Below the pieces are notes generated by a model that was not told where the DNA came from, ran no database searches, and was given only the letters and a program-made list of their open reading frames with translations. The position numbers and the translations under genes were made by a program. A DNA stretch of 64,000 nucleotides from QHWT01 sp963755695 (lineage in GTDB: Bacteria > Acidobacteriota > Vicinamibacteria > Vicinamibacterales > 2-12-FULL-66-21): NCBI GenBank assembly GCA_963755695.1, contig CAVWLB010000001.1, forward strand, positions 1 to 64,000. Direction: 5' to 3'. This document shows positions 46,831-55,400 of the stretch, piece by piece (the first letter of the stretch is position 1; each line of letters opens with the position of its first letter).

Positions 46831-47492
46831 CTCCGTCGGCTGCGAAACGTACACCAAATGACTACCTTTGGACTCGACCACCGTTGAGCCCGCACGCTTC
46901 GACATGAATTGCTGCGCAGGCGGCGGGATCATCCGGTCATCGGTCGCCACCAGATACCAGCTCGGCTTCGATTTCCATGCAGCCTCGCTGACGGTTCCCT
47001 CTAGTGCGTGGACGCCCCACGGAACCTGGGAATTCGCCATGAACTCAGCTTGGTCCTTTGGAACGTCTGCCGCGAACGATGCGGCGAACTTCTCTCTGTC
47101 AAGCATGAGGAACCCGTCCTGCGGAGGAAGAATTGGAGGCACGGGCGCACCGGGTGCCGGATTTGCGATGAGAGTGGCGACCGATTCGCCCTTGTCCGGC
47201 GCAAATGCCGCGATGCAAACGAGCCCAGCAACCTTCGGATCGTTGCCGGCCTGCGTGATAACCACGCCCAGTAAGGATGACCCACGAGGACCACCGGGCC
47301 ACGCTGTGCCGCAATGACTCGTTTGGTGACAGCAACGTCGTCGTCAAGCGATATCGTCGGATTCTGGACGATGCTGACGCGGTACCCATGCTGCTGCAGG
47401 ATGTTATAGACGCCCTGCCAACCGGAACCGTCCACGAACCCACCGTGGACTAGCACGACGGAAACGGACGCGGCTGTCGATGTTGCACTCAT
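46829..47492 (-). CDS. alpha/beta hydrolase, frame break at the nucleophile and deleted 3' end
   Basis: VSVVLVHGGFVDGSGWQGVY is the oxyanion-hole region and GPVVLVGHPYW the nucleophile elbow. The following VVITQAGNDPKVAGLVCIAA, FAPDKGESVATLIANPAPGA, then YLVATDDRMIPPPAQQF and VVESKGSHLVYVSQPTE belong to the same family in another frame. The break sits at about 47276-47285, in the elbow itself. Here the net change is minus one base or plus two, unlike the other breaks. The catalytic His of GSHLVYVS is present, but after SQPTE the protein is joined to AraC sequence and the frame runs on to 46564. AGGAG precedes ATG 47492. Confidence 0.7.
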
Positions 47493-47883
47493 AACGTTCT
47501 CCTATCAATGCCGCTCACCGTGAGTCGGCGCGAAGCGGAAGATAGCAAGCCGCGTTGTGTGCGGATGGTTGCTGAGTGCCACTTGCTCGGCGGTTTTTCG
47601 CCCTGCGCGCCAGCAGGTCCAGTCCCGGTGGGACCAAGCCGGACTTGCGAAGACGCCCTGGCGGCCACCCTCTGACAGTTGTAACCGTCATCCTTGTCCA
47701 GATCGTCATAACGATGTGGGCAGTCGGGTGGGCACTGGCAAGGCGCCGGCGGACGTCGGATCCAACCGCGAGAACATGTCACACGCGGAACGCGTGTCCG
47801 GTCTTGCTTTCGTAGAGCGTTGAGGCCGGAGGCTCAAGCATCGTGGGATGCGTGCCCACCGCCACGGGAATCTGGAGGAAATC
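47493..47883. other. intergenic stretch, nothing recognised
   Basis: Divergent gap between the hydrolase and the DoxX-like gene. Several short frames overlap, but none has a ribosome site with a family-like product. Confidence 0.4.
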
Positions 47884-48357
47884 GTGTCAACAATGGGAGC
47901 AGGCCGCATACTGACGAGCCGGGAACGTACGTTTTACCGCGCGAGCACGGGCTTGGTTCTGGCGGTGATGCTGTTCAGCATCGTCAACTTCGTCTTCAAC
48001 GACCATTTCCCTTTTCCGAACGGTCCTGAAGGCGCGTTCGTCCATCTTGGATTCCCGCCGTACTTCAAGGTTGAACTGACGATCGCCAAGATCCTCGGTG
48101 TACTGGCGCTCCTGATCCCCGCTGTTCCATTCAAGGTCAAGGAATTCGCGTACGCCGGCTTCGCGATCACGCTGGTATCGGCCGCGATTGCCCATTTCGG
48201 CCGCGGCGACGCACGCAGTCTCAGTGTGTTGTACGTCATCGATCCGCTCGTCTTCTTCTGCCTGCTGGTGGTCTCGTATTACTACTTTGAAAAGAGTCAT
48301 TCGCTCCAGGCGGCTACGACCGCGGGTGCCGTATCCGATCACCAATCGGCTGCGTAG
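47884..48357 (+). CDS. DoxX-like membrane protein
   Basis: A 157-residue protein with four hydrophobic helices: GLVLAVMLFSIVNFVF, KILGVLALLIPAVPF, YAGFAITLVSAAIAHF and DPLVFFCLLVVSYYYFE. The conserved DoxX-family sequence FPPYFKVELTIAKILGVLAL is present. The start GTG 47884 has a GGAGG site at the right distance. It lies five bases before an ECF41-type sigma gene. DoxX and carboxymuconolactone-decarboxylase-like proteins are the usual partners of such sigma factors. The molecular role of DoxX-like proteins here is not established. Confidence 0.85.
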   Translation: MSTMGAGRILTSRERTFYRASTGLVLAVMLFSIVNFVFNDHFPFPNGPEGAFVHLGFPPYFKVELTIAKILGVLALLIPAVPFKVKEFAYAGFAITLVSAAIAHFGRGDARSLSVLYVIDPLVFFCLLVVSYYYFEKSHSLQAATTAGAVSDHQSAA

Positions 48358-48362
48358 TAACC

Positions 48363-49283
48363 ATGAATCAAAATGGCATGGCTGACGACGGCGACTCGGA
48401 GGAGACTCCGGATCCGTTGGCGACGTTCAACGAGTACCGAAGCCTGCTTTTCTCGATCGCGTACCGGATGCTGGGGACCGTTGCCGATGCGGAAGACGTG
48501 CTGCAGGATGCATTCATTCGTTGGCAGCAGGCGCCGCGCGACGAGATTCGATCGCCCAAGGCGTTCCTCGTCACGATCGTCAGCCGGTTGTGCATCAATC
48601 ACCTGCAGTCCGCTCGTGCGCAGCGCGAGGAATACGTCGGCCAGTGGCTGCCCGAACCGGTCGTCACCGATGCGGCGAGCGATCCGATGAGCGCAATCTG
48701 GGCGGGCGAGTCGATCTCCATGGCATTCCTCGTGCTGCTGGAGCGTCTGAATCCCATCGAGCGGGCCGTATTTCTGCTCCGTGACGTGTTCGATTATGAC
48801 TACGCGGCGATAGCGGCGGCCGTCGGCCGGACGGAGACCAACTGCCGGCAGATTCTGCGGCGAGCCAGGGAGCACGTGCACGCAGCACGGCCTCGGTTCA
48901 CACCGTCTGCCCGCAAGCAGACCGACCTGCTCGCGCGATTCGTTCAGGCCGCGACCGGCGGCGATCTCGATGGTCTGGTCGCGCTGCTCGCCAGCGACGC
49001 CGTGCTTCACACCGACGGCGGCGGTCAGGCGCCGGCGCTGCCCAACCTCGTCCACGGCGCCACCAATATCGCTCGCGCCATCCTCGGCGGGATGGCCAAG
49101 TTCGCACCGAAGACATTCGTGACGCGGCTTGTCGAAATCAACGGGGAAGCAGGTTTTGTCAGTTATTTCAACGGCAAACCCGCTATCGCGCTCGTGTTGC
49201 ACATCTCCGACGACAACGTTCAGAAGATCTTCGCGATCAGCAACCCAGTCAAGCTGGCGCGCCTCCCCGGAGCACCTTCGTAA
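48363..49283 (+). CDS. ECF41-type RNA polymerase sigma factor with SnoaL-like C-terminal domain
   Basis: A 306-residue sigma factor. Region 2 is EYRSLLFSIAYRMLGTVADA, EDVLQDAFIRWQQAPRDEI, and region 4 is FDYDYAAIAAAVGRTETNCR, QILRRAREHVHA. A C-terminal SnoaL-like fold contains the conserved ALHTDGGGQ-type motif (here VLHTDGGGQAPALP) and ends FAISNPVKLARLP. In ECF41 proteins the C-terminal domain modulates activity in place of an anti-sigma factor. The upstream DoxX-like gene, five bases away, is the likely target and partner. Intact frame. Confidence 0.92.
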   Translation: MNQNGMADDGDSEETPDPLATFNEYRSLLFSIAYRMLGTVADAEDVLQDAFIRWQQAPRDEIRSPKAFLVTIVSRLCINHLQSARAQREEYVGQWLPEPVVTDAASDPMSAIWAGESISMAFLVLLERLNPIERAVFLLRDVFDYDYAAIAAAVGRTETNCRQILRRAREHVHAARPRFTPSARKQTDLLARFVQAATGGDLDGLVALLASDAVLHTDGGGQAPALPNLVHGATNIARAILGGMAKFAPKTFVTRLVEINGEAGFVSYFNGKPAIALVLHISDDNVQKIFAISNPVKLARLPGAPS

Positions 49284-49402
49284 AGACACGAATCGCTGCG
49301 TCACAGCCGCTCGACGTCGCCGGTCTTCAGTTCAGAGAGCCACGTGCTGAGGTGACACATGGCATCAAGACGATCAATCGAACGACCGCGGAGGACTTCG
49401 TC

Positions 49403-49823
49403 ATGCGCCTTGTGATCATCGGCGCGACCGGCGGCACCGGGGTCCACGTGACCAGCCAGGCCGTCGAAGGCGGGCACCGCGTGACCGCGTTCGTACGGCC
49501 TCCGCAGAAACTCGGCTGACTGCGTCAGCGCGTGGCAGTCCGTGAGGGTGACCCACGCAGCGTCGCCGATCTGCGGGACATGCTTCGCGATCACGACGCT
49601 GTAATATCTACCTTGGGTCCCCTAGGAGTGGGACCCACAACGATCCTCCGCGCCGCCGCCGAAAGCACGGTCGTCGCGATGCAAGCGGCGGGCGTACGGC
49701 GACTGCTCGTCGTCTCCGCTGCGGTGTTGTTCGACGAACAGGCCGCTACGACGTGGAGAAGGGGCACTTGCCGGGTCGCAGCGCCTTCGACCTCGCTGTC
49801 GATGGCGGCATGAAGGTCTGGTG
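49403..49823 (+). pseudogene. NAD(P)-binding (NmrA/SDR-a type) gene with premature stop and 3' deletion
   Basis: MRLVIIGATGGTGVHVTSQA opens an NAD(P)-binding Rossmann fold, with a GGAGG site in front. An in-frame TGA at 49517-49519 interrupts KLG / LRQRVAVREGDPRS. The frame resumes with DMLRDHDAVISTLGPLGVGP and LLVVSAAVLF. After FDEQ the homology changes abruptly. In a different frame GRYDVEKGHLPGRSAFDLAV then DGGMKVW-stop looks like the end of an unrelated gene. So two lesions are present, a nonsense codon and a deletion junction near 49740. This looks truly dead. Confidence 0.65.
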
Positions 49824-49827
49824 ACCC

Positions 49828-50694
49828 ATGTCCAGTGTTGAGCGGTCCGGCACATTCCGACTCGGCGACCTGCTCGTGAAGCGCCTTGGCTACGGTGCTA
49901 TGCAGCTGTCCGGCCCTGGCATATTCGGCCCGCCCAGGGATCGCGAGACGGCATTGGCCGTACTGCGTGAGGCCGTCTCGTCCGGTGTGAACCACATCGA
50001 CACCAGCGATTACTACGGCCCGCACGTCACCAACCAATTGATCCGTGAGGCGCTCCATCCGTACCCCGACGATCTCGTCATCGTCACGAAAATCGGCGCC
50101 AGACGCGGAGAGGATGCGTCCTGGCTCCATGCCTCATCGCCCGCCGAGTTAAGGCAAGCAGTGCACGACAATCTGCGCAATCTGTCCCTCGACGTGCTCG
50201 ATGTCGTCAACCTTCGCAGCATGCTCGGCGTCGAAGCGTCGATGGAACCGCCGCTGACGGTGCTCGCCGACCTCCAGCGGCAGGGACTGGTGCGACACAT
50301 CGGGCTGAGCAACGTGACGCCTGCGCAAGTCGCCGAAGGACGACGGATCTGCGAGATCGTGTGCGTGCAGAACCATTACAACGTCGCCCATCGAAATGAT
50401 GATGCGTTGATCGACAGCCTGGCCGGCGATCGAATCGCCTACGTGCCGTTTTTTCCGCTCGGCGGCTTCACACCGCTTCAGTCATCCACGTTATCCGGTG
50501 TGGCGCAGGGCCTTGGCGCCACGCCAATGCAAGTCGCGCTCGCGTGGCTGCTTCGCCGTGCGCCAAACGTTCTTCTGATACCGGGCACTTCGTCGTTGGC
50601 GCATCTGCGAGAGAACCTCGCAGCAGCGGAGCTCGATCTACTCGACGAAGCGCTCAAACGGTTAGACCGCATAACAAATCTGCCTGGTGGTTAA
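49828..50694 (+). CDS. aldo/keto reductase
   Basis: A 288-residue TIM-barrel oxidoreductase. RLGYGAMQLSGPGIFG is the first strand, HIDTSDYYGPH holds the catalytic Asp and Tyr, and VIVTKIGARRG the catalytic Lys. The usual catalytic His position reads VVNLRSM, an Arg, as in a subgroup of bacterial family members. GLVRHIGLSNVTPAQ and LIPGTSSLAHLRENLAA form the NADPH-binding end. It reduces aldehydes or ketones with NADPH. The substrate is unknown. It begins four bases after the pseudogene stop. No terminator directly follows, the first good one being at 51049. Confidence 0.88.
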   Translation: MSSVERSGTFRLGDLLVKRLGYGAMQLSGPGIFGPPRDRETALAVLREAVSSGVNHIDTSDYYGPHVTNQLIREALHPYPDDLVIVTKIGARRGEDASWLHASSPAELRQAVHDNLRNLSLDVLDVVNLRSMLGVEASMEPPLTVLADLQRQGLVRHIGLSNVTPAQVAEGRRICEIVCVQNHYNVAHRNDDALIDSLAGDRIAYVPFFPLGGFTPLQSSTLSGVAQGLGATPMQVALAWLLRRAPNVLLIPGTSSLAHLRENLAAAELDLLDEALKRLDRITNLPGG

Positions 50695-51345
50695 TACTGT
50701 GAGCCAAACCATAGTGTGCAGTCTAAGGTGTCCGCGCGTCGCTATGGGCTGCGCATGCCAGCGCAGGCCTCGATGAGCGATCACCACTGATCTTGCGCAA
50801 CTGCATTTGGGAAACGTGCAGCTTCTGCAGACCCCGATAGCGCCGCGGTGAGCGTGTACACGTCGACCGGCACCTTGTCAGCAGGAACAGAACGCGGACA
50901 CAAAATCGCCCGTGCGCTCCGGCTTGGGCCTTTCGCGCGAGTCACAATGGCCTTGCACCAAGTTGACGAACCAACTGGAAACGGTTTGTCCCAACGAATG
51001 CCCTGGACAATAACCACCTCGGCGGGTGCCCGGCTCTACTTCACTACCGGCTGATGCGCATCAGCCTTTTTTTGAAGACTCAGTTCGAACCCGCGAACCG
51101 CGCTCTCCGTCCCATCTGAATAGCGATACACCACCGCGCGTTACAACCCGCTCGGCAGATTGACACGTGTTACTCGCACTTCCTGAAGCTCGCCGCTCCG
51201 ATCCCGATGTGCTTGGACAAGAAGCGGCGGTGACTCCCCGGCCATTCTTCATATTCCGTCAAGACTCGATGACCGTGGAGACCGATGCGGGTCCCGCGGT
51301 CACCACACGCGCGGTCCGCGGAAGGCAGTGCGGATAGGAGGCTTT
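50695..51345. other. intergenic region with a strong terminator
   Basis: About 650 bases. The plus frame 50791-51054 (ending SAGARLYFTTG) runs straight into the terminator stem and may be a gene end, but no start or family can be assigned. The rest, 51075-51330, shows nothing. Confidence 0.4.
51049..51073 (+). terminator. Rho-independent terminator
   Basis: GGCTGATGCGCATCAGCC followed by seven T. A 7-8 bp perfect stem with a tiny loop and a T-run, rightward orientation. It closes the aldo/keto reductase transcript or the possible short gene before it. Confidence 0.8.
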
Positions 51346-52296
51346 ATGGCTACCGTTCGTCAAGCGACTGTCAGCGAAGCCGAGATCAAGAAGGTACTGA
51401 CCGGTATCCAGGACCTGCGGCGTCAGTACGCGGATGCGGGACCCGCCAGAGGGTCCAGGGTCAAGGCCGACCGCTCCGCCATGCAAAAGGCGCTGGGCCC
51501 GGCACTGGCGCAGGCCGGGCTCACCGTCGATCGCTTCGAAACGCACCGAGCGCACGCGGAGGTTGAGCTGAAGACAGCCGCCGACAGGCTGCAGGCGGAG
51601 GCAATGACGCGAGCCGCGTATGTGACGGCCGACATGCGGCGCAACATCGAGAGCCGGCGCAAGCTGCTCGAGAAACTGCCGGCAGCGCCGCTCACCACGC
51701 GGGAGACACTCGATCGACCGTTTCTGATCTGGCAGACCCTCGGCCTCTCAGTGGAAGACTCGCACACCGAGCCGTTCAACAGCTTCGCGAAGTTCAGGCT
51801 CGACTCCACCAAGAGCAGCGGGTACGAAGAGTTGAATTTCTACTACGTGTTCGTCAACCCGAGCGATCGGTTCTCGCTCGTCAACGTGCACGGTTTCTTT
51901 GCCCTGAAGGGATTCTGCCGCGCCGGCGCCAACGGTGGATTCTGGCCAGGCGACCGATACGCCAGTCTGTCCATCAACGTGCGGCTGAACATGCTGGAGT
52001 GGTGGAATCAGCCGCCCACCCAACCTCCCTTCCAGACCGATCAGCAGCAGCTCGCCGCGACGCTGACGGCGACGGCCTACGATTTCGGAGATCCCGGCGA
52101 CATCGAGGTGCTCGACGTCTTTCGCGGGTACGATCTGAGTTACAGCCAGTTCATCATTCCTCCGCGTGAAACGGCCGTTTTCGAACCGACGGTGGCCGTG
52201 AACTACGGCACGAGTGATGGAGTGGTCAACATCGATTTCGCGAGCGGGGATTTCCAGGTACTGTGCCCGTTCGTAACGGTGGACATTCTGACGTGA
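51346..52296 (+). CDS. unrecognised protein, helical N-terminus and beta-rich C-terminus
   Basis: A 316-residue protein with a strong ATAGGAGG site before ATG 51346. Residues 1-110 are helical and charged (SEAEIKKVLTGIQDLRRQYA; FETHRAHAEVELKTAADRLQ), with coiled-coil-like spacing. Residues 130-316 alternate strands: FNSFAKFRLDSTKSSGYEEL, NFYYVFVNPSDRFSLVNVHG, FFALKGFCRAGANGGFWPGD, ending DFQVLCPFVTVDILT. It has no signal peptide or membrane helix. The layout (helical stalk, then jelly-roll-like sandwich) is reminiscent of structural or adhesive proteins. I know no family. It is a single gene between two terminators, so it is expressed on its own. Confidence 0.75.
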   Translation: MATVRQATVSEAEIKKVLTGIQDLRRQYADAGPARGSRVKADRSAMQKALGPALAQAGLTVDRFETHRAHAEVELKTAADRLQAEAMTRAAYVTADMRRNIESRRKLLEKLPAAPLTTRETLDRPFLIWQTLGLSVEDSHTEPFNSFAKFRLDSTKSSGYEELNFYYVFVNPSDRFSLVNVHGFFALKGFCRAGANGGFWPGDRYASLSINVRLNMLEWWNQPPTQPPFQTDQQQLAATLTATAYDFGDPGDIEVLDVFRGYDLSYSQFIIPPRETAVFEPTVAVNYGTSDGVVNIDFASGDFQVLCPFVTVDILT

Positions 52297-52341
52297 GCCA
52301 ATCCTGAGTAGGCGGCTAGGCTCTTCCACGGCGTGTCACGC

Positions 52342-52370
52342 AGCCGGCCTGGTGTTTCACCTGGCCGGCT
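52342..52370. terminator. terminator hairpin between convergent genes
   Basis: AGCCGGCC and GGCCGGCT form an 8-bp stem, extended by GGTG/CACC after a T-T mismatch, with a TTT loop, followed by CCTTTCTTGC. It lies 45 bases after the unknown gene and 112 bases after the glucan synthase stop on the other strand, so it may serve both. Confidence 0.65.
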
Positions 52371-52482
52371 CCTTTCTTGCTGGTCTTGAAGTGTGACGCG
52401 ACTCTCAACGACGGGCCTTCCGCTCGACATAGAACGCCAGTTGCTTGCGCAGGAACATGTTTCGGCTGCCAAGTGCGGAGGA

Positions 52483-55400
52483 TTAGGTTGCGTTGCGAGC
52501 GTCGTGATCTGGAGCTCTGGCTCCACTGCCGACCGGACCCGCGTCTCCGAGCACGATCGCAACCTCGTGGGCATTTCCGTCATCGCTCAGTGGAATCGCC
52601 GATGGATCGACTGACACCCCGTCGATCTCCGCCGACTGGACGCCGCGGCAACGGTGCGCGGGATTTGTAACGGTAATGCGATACAGGGTCCGGCCGACGC
52701 GCCAGTCCACGACGTAGGCGGGCCACATCGCGGGGATACACGGGTCAATACGGAGCGTCTCGCCCTCGCGGCGCAGGCCGAGGAGTCGCTCGATCGCGGC
52801 CTGATACATCCACCCCGCCGAACCGGTATACCAGGTCCATCCTCCGCGTCCCACGTGCATCGGGTGTGCGTAAACGTCTGCGGCCACCACGTACGGTTCG
52901 ACGCGATAACGCTCCACGTCCTCGGCGGTGCGCATGTGGTTGATCGGATTGAGCATGTGAAACAGTTCCATCGCGTTGTCGCCGAGACCCAGCCGCGCGA
53001 GCGCGATAACCGTCCACACCGCCGCATGCGTGTACTGACCGCCATTCTCCCGGATGCCCGGCAGGTACCCTTTGATGTACCCGGGGTCGTGCGCCATCCG
53101 ATTGAAGGGGGGCGTCAAGAGGAGCACGATCTGCGCCTCACGCCGTACGAGGTGCGCCCGCACGGCATCCATGGCCTGTTCTGCACGGCGTGGCTCCGCC
53201 GCGTCCGCCAGAACCGCCCACGATTGGGTGAGCGAATCGAGCTTGCACTCTTCGTTCTGCGCGGAGCCCAGTGGCGTGCCGTCGTCGAAGTACGCGCGGC
53301 GATACCAGCCGCCGTCCCATGACAGCTCCAACATGCTGTTGAGAAATTGCGCCTCCTTGCGGTAGCGCTCGGCAAGGTCGTTTCGGTCTCGCCGAATGCA
53401 CAGCGCGGTAAATTCGTTGAGGACAAAGACGAGAAACCATCCGAGCCACACACTTTCGCCGCGGCCCTCATGCCCGACCCTGTTCATCCCGTCGTTCCAG
53501 TCGCCGGAGCCAATGAGCGGGAGTCCGTGGGCGCCGTATTTCATCGCGTGATCGATGGCGCGCACGGCGTGGTCGAACAGGGATCCCTTCTCTTCTGAGA
53601 TCCGCGGCAGCGTGTATGTTTCTGATTGCTGCGGCTCGAGCGGTGCGGCCTCGAGGAAGGGGATGACCTCGTCGAGCACGCGCTCGTCTCCGGTCCGCGA
53701 CACGTAGGCGGCGATGGCGTACGGAAGCCAGAGCAGATCATCGGAGCACCGGGTGCGCGTGCCGCGTCCGCCTGGCGGGTGCCACCAATGCTGCACGTCG
53801 CCCTCGACGAACTGCCGCGACGCTGCACGCAGCAGGTGCTCGCGACACAAATCCGGCCTGGTGTATATCAACGCCAGGACGTCCTGCAGCTGGTCCCTGA
53901 AGCCAAAGGCGCCGCCCGGCTGGTAGGGACCGCTGCGTGCCCAGATGCGGCAGCTCAGGGTCTGGTAGAGAAGCCACCGATTGACGATGAGATCGAACGA
54001 GTCGTCAGGCGTCTTCACTTGAACCGCGCCGAGCGTCTCAGACCATTGGCGCTCTGCTTCTTCGAGTGCGGCCTCGCACTGTGCGAGCGACGAATACCGT
54101 GCGACCAGACCGATCGCGTCGTTCTTGTCGCGCCCGCACCCCAGCACGAATGCAAACCGACGCGATCGGCCCGGTTCGATCTCCAGCGCCACCTGCAGCG
54201 CGCCGCAGGGATCGAGTCCCGCGCCGGTCCTTGCCGCGAGTTGCGGACGGAACAGCGCGGCGGGATTGCTCAACGTGCGGCTTCGACCGACGAACTCCCC
54301 GCGGTCGCAGGTGTAGGACCGAGCCGGTTCCGTCGCGTGCCAGAAGGCAACCTGATCTCCGAACTCTCGGTTGTAGGCATTGCGAGCGAGAATGGCCCGC
54401 GTCGTTTCATCCAGCTCGGAGACGACGAAGCGCCGTTCGCCGCTGCGGGGCGGTCCCAGGCACCACTCGACGTAGCCGAAGACGCTCACGCGCCGCGGCA
54501 CGGTCGACGTGTTGGTGAGCGTCAGCATGGCCATTTTCACCGCATCATGCGGCGCGACGAAGACTTCGAGCTGTTGCGTGAGGCCTGCGACCGCATGCTC
54601 ATATCGGGTCGCACCAGCGGCATGCCGAACGAGCCAGCGTCCTCCCCGCCGACGCGGCAGCGGTCCGGGTGTCGCGCCCCATACTTCACCGGAGTCTTCG
54701 TCCCGCAGGTAAATCGCTTCTCCAGTGGGATCTGCAACCGGGTCATTCGCGAACGGCGTCAGCCGATTCTCGCGGCTGTTTCCAGCCCACGTGAAACCCG
54801 ATCCCGACGCGCTCACCATGGTGCCGAAGGTCGGATTGGCCAGCACGTTCGACCACGGAAGCGGGGTTTCCCGATCTCCATCGAGGACGACAACATATTC
54901 GCGTCCGTCGGGTGTGAAGCCGCCGAGGCCGTTCTCCATGCGCAGCGGCGGGATCGGATCGGGCATCGATGGAGAGACGGCGAACTGAAGCTCCGCTGCT
55001 GCCGGCACATCGCCGATCGGATACAACCAGGGCGCAGGGCGATCGAGCTGGACCGCCAGTCCACCAAGATCCGCGCGGAGGACCACACGTGCGACGGCTG
55101 AGAGCAGGTGAACATCTGCCTCCGCCATGCCATCCTTGCGCAGCAGGAAGATGCCGCCGTTCGCGTTGGCCCAACGGACCCACCGTGGTTCCTGCAGCAC
55201 GCCGGTCAGAAATTGCTGCGTCTCGTCCAGGTATTCCGCCGGGTGTTCGTTCAGGATGACGAGGTCGGCGCGCAACCCCTTGACGCGCCAATACTCCTGC
55301 GCGTGCAGCGCTTGTCGGACGAGCGGGATCGCCTCGGCTTCGGTGACGCGCACGAGCACGATCGGCAGATCGCCGGATATGCCGTAGCCCCAGAGATTCG

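Noticed and set aside
53626..55101. A 491-codon frame opposite the glucan synthase.
   Set aside because: Shadow of the GH94 region. No family resemblance and no ribosome site.
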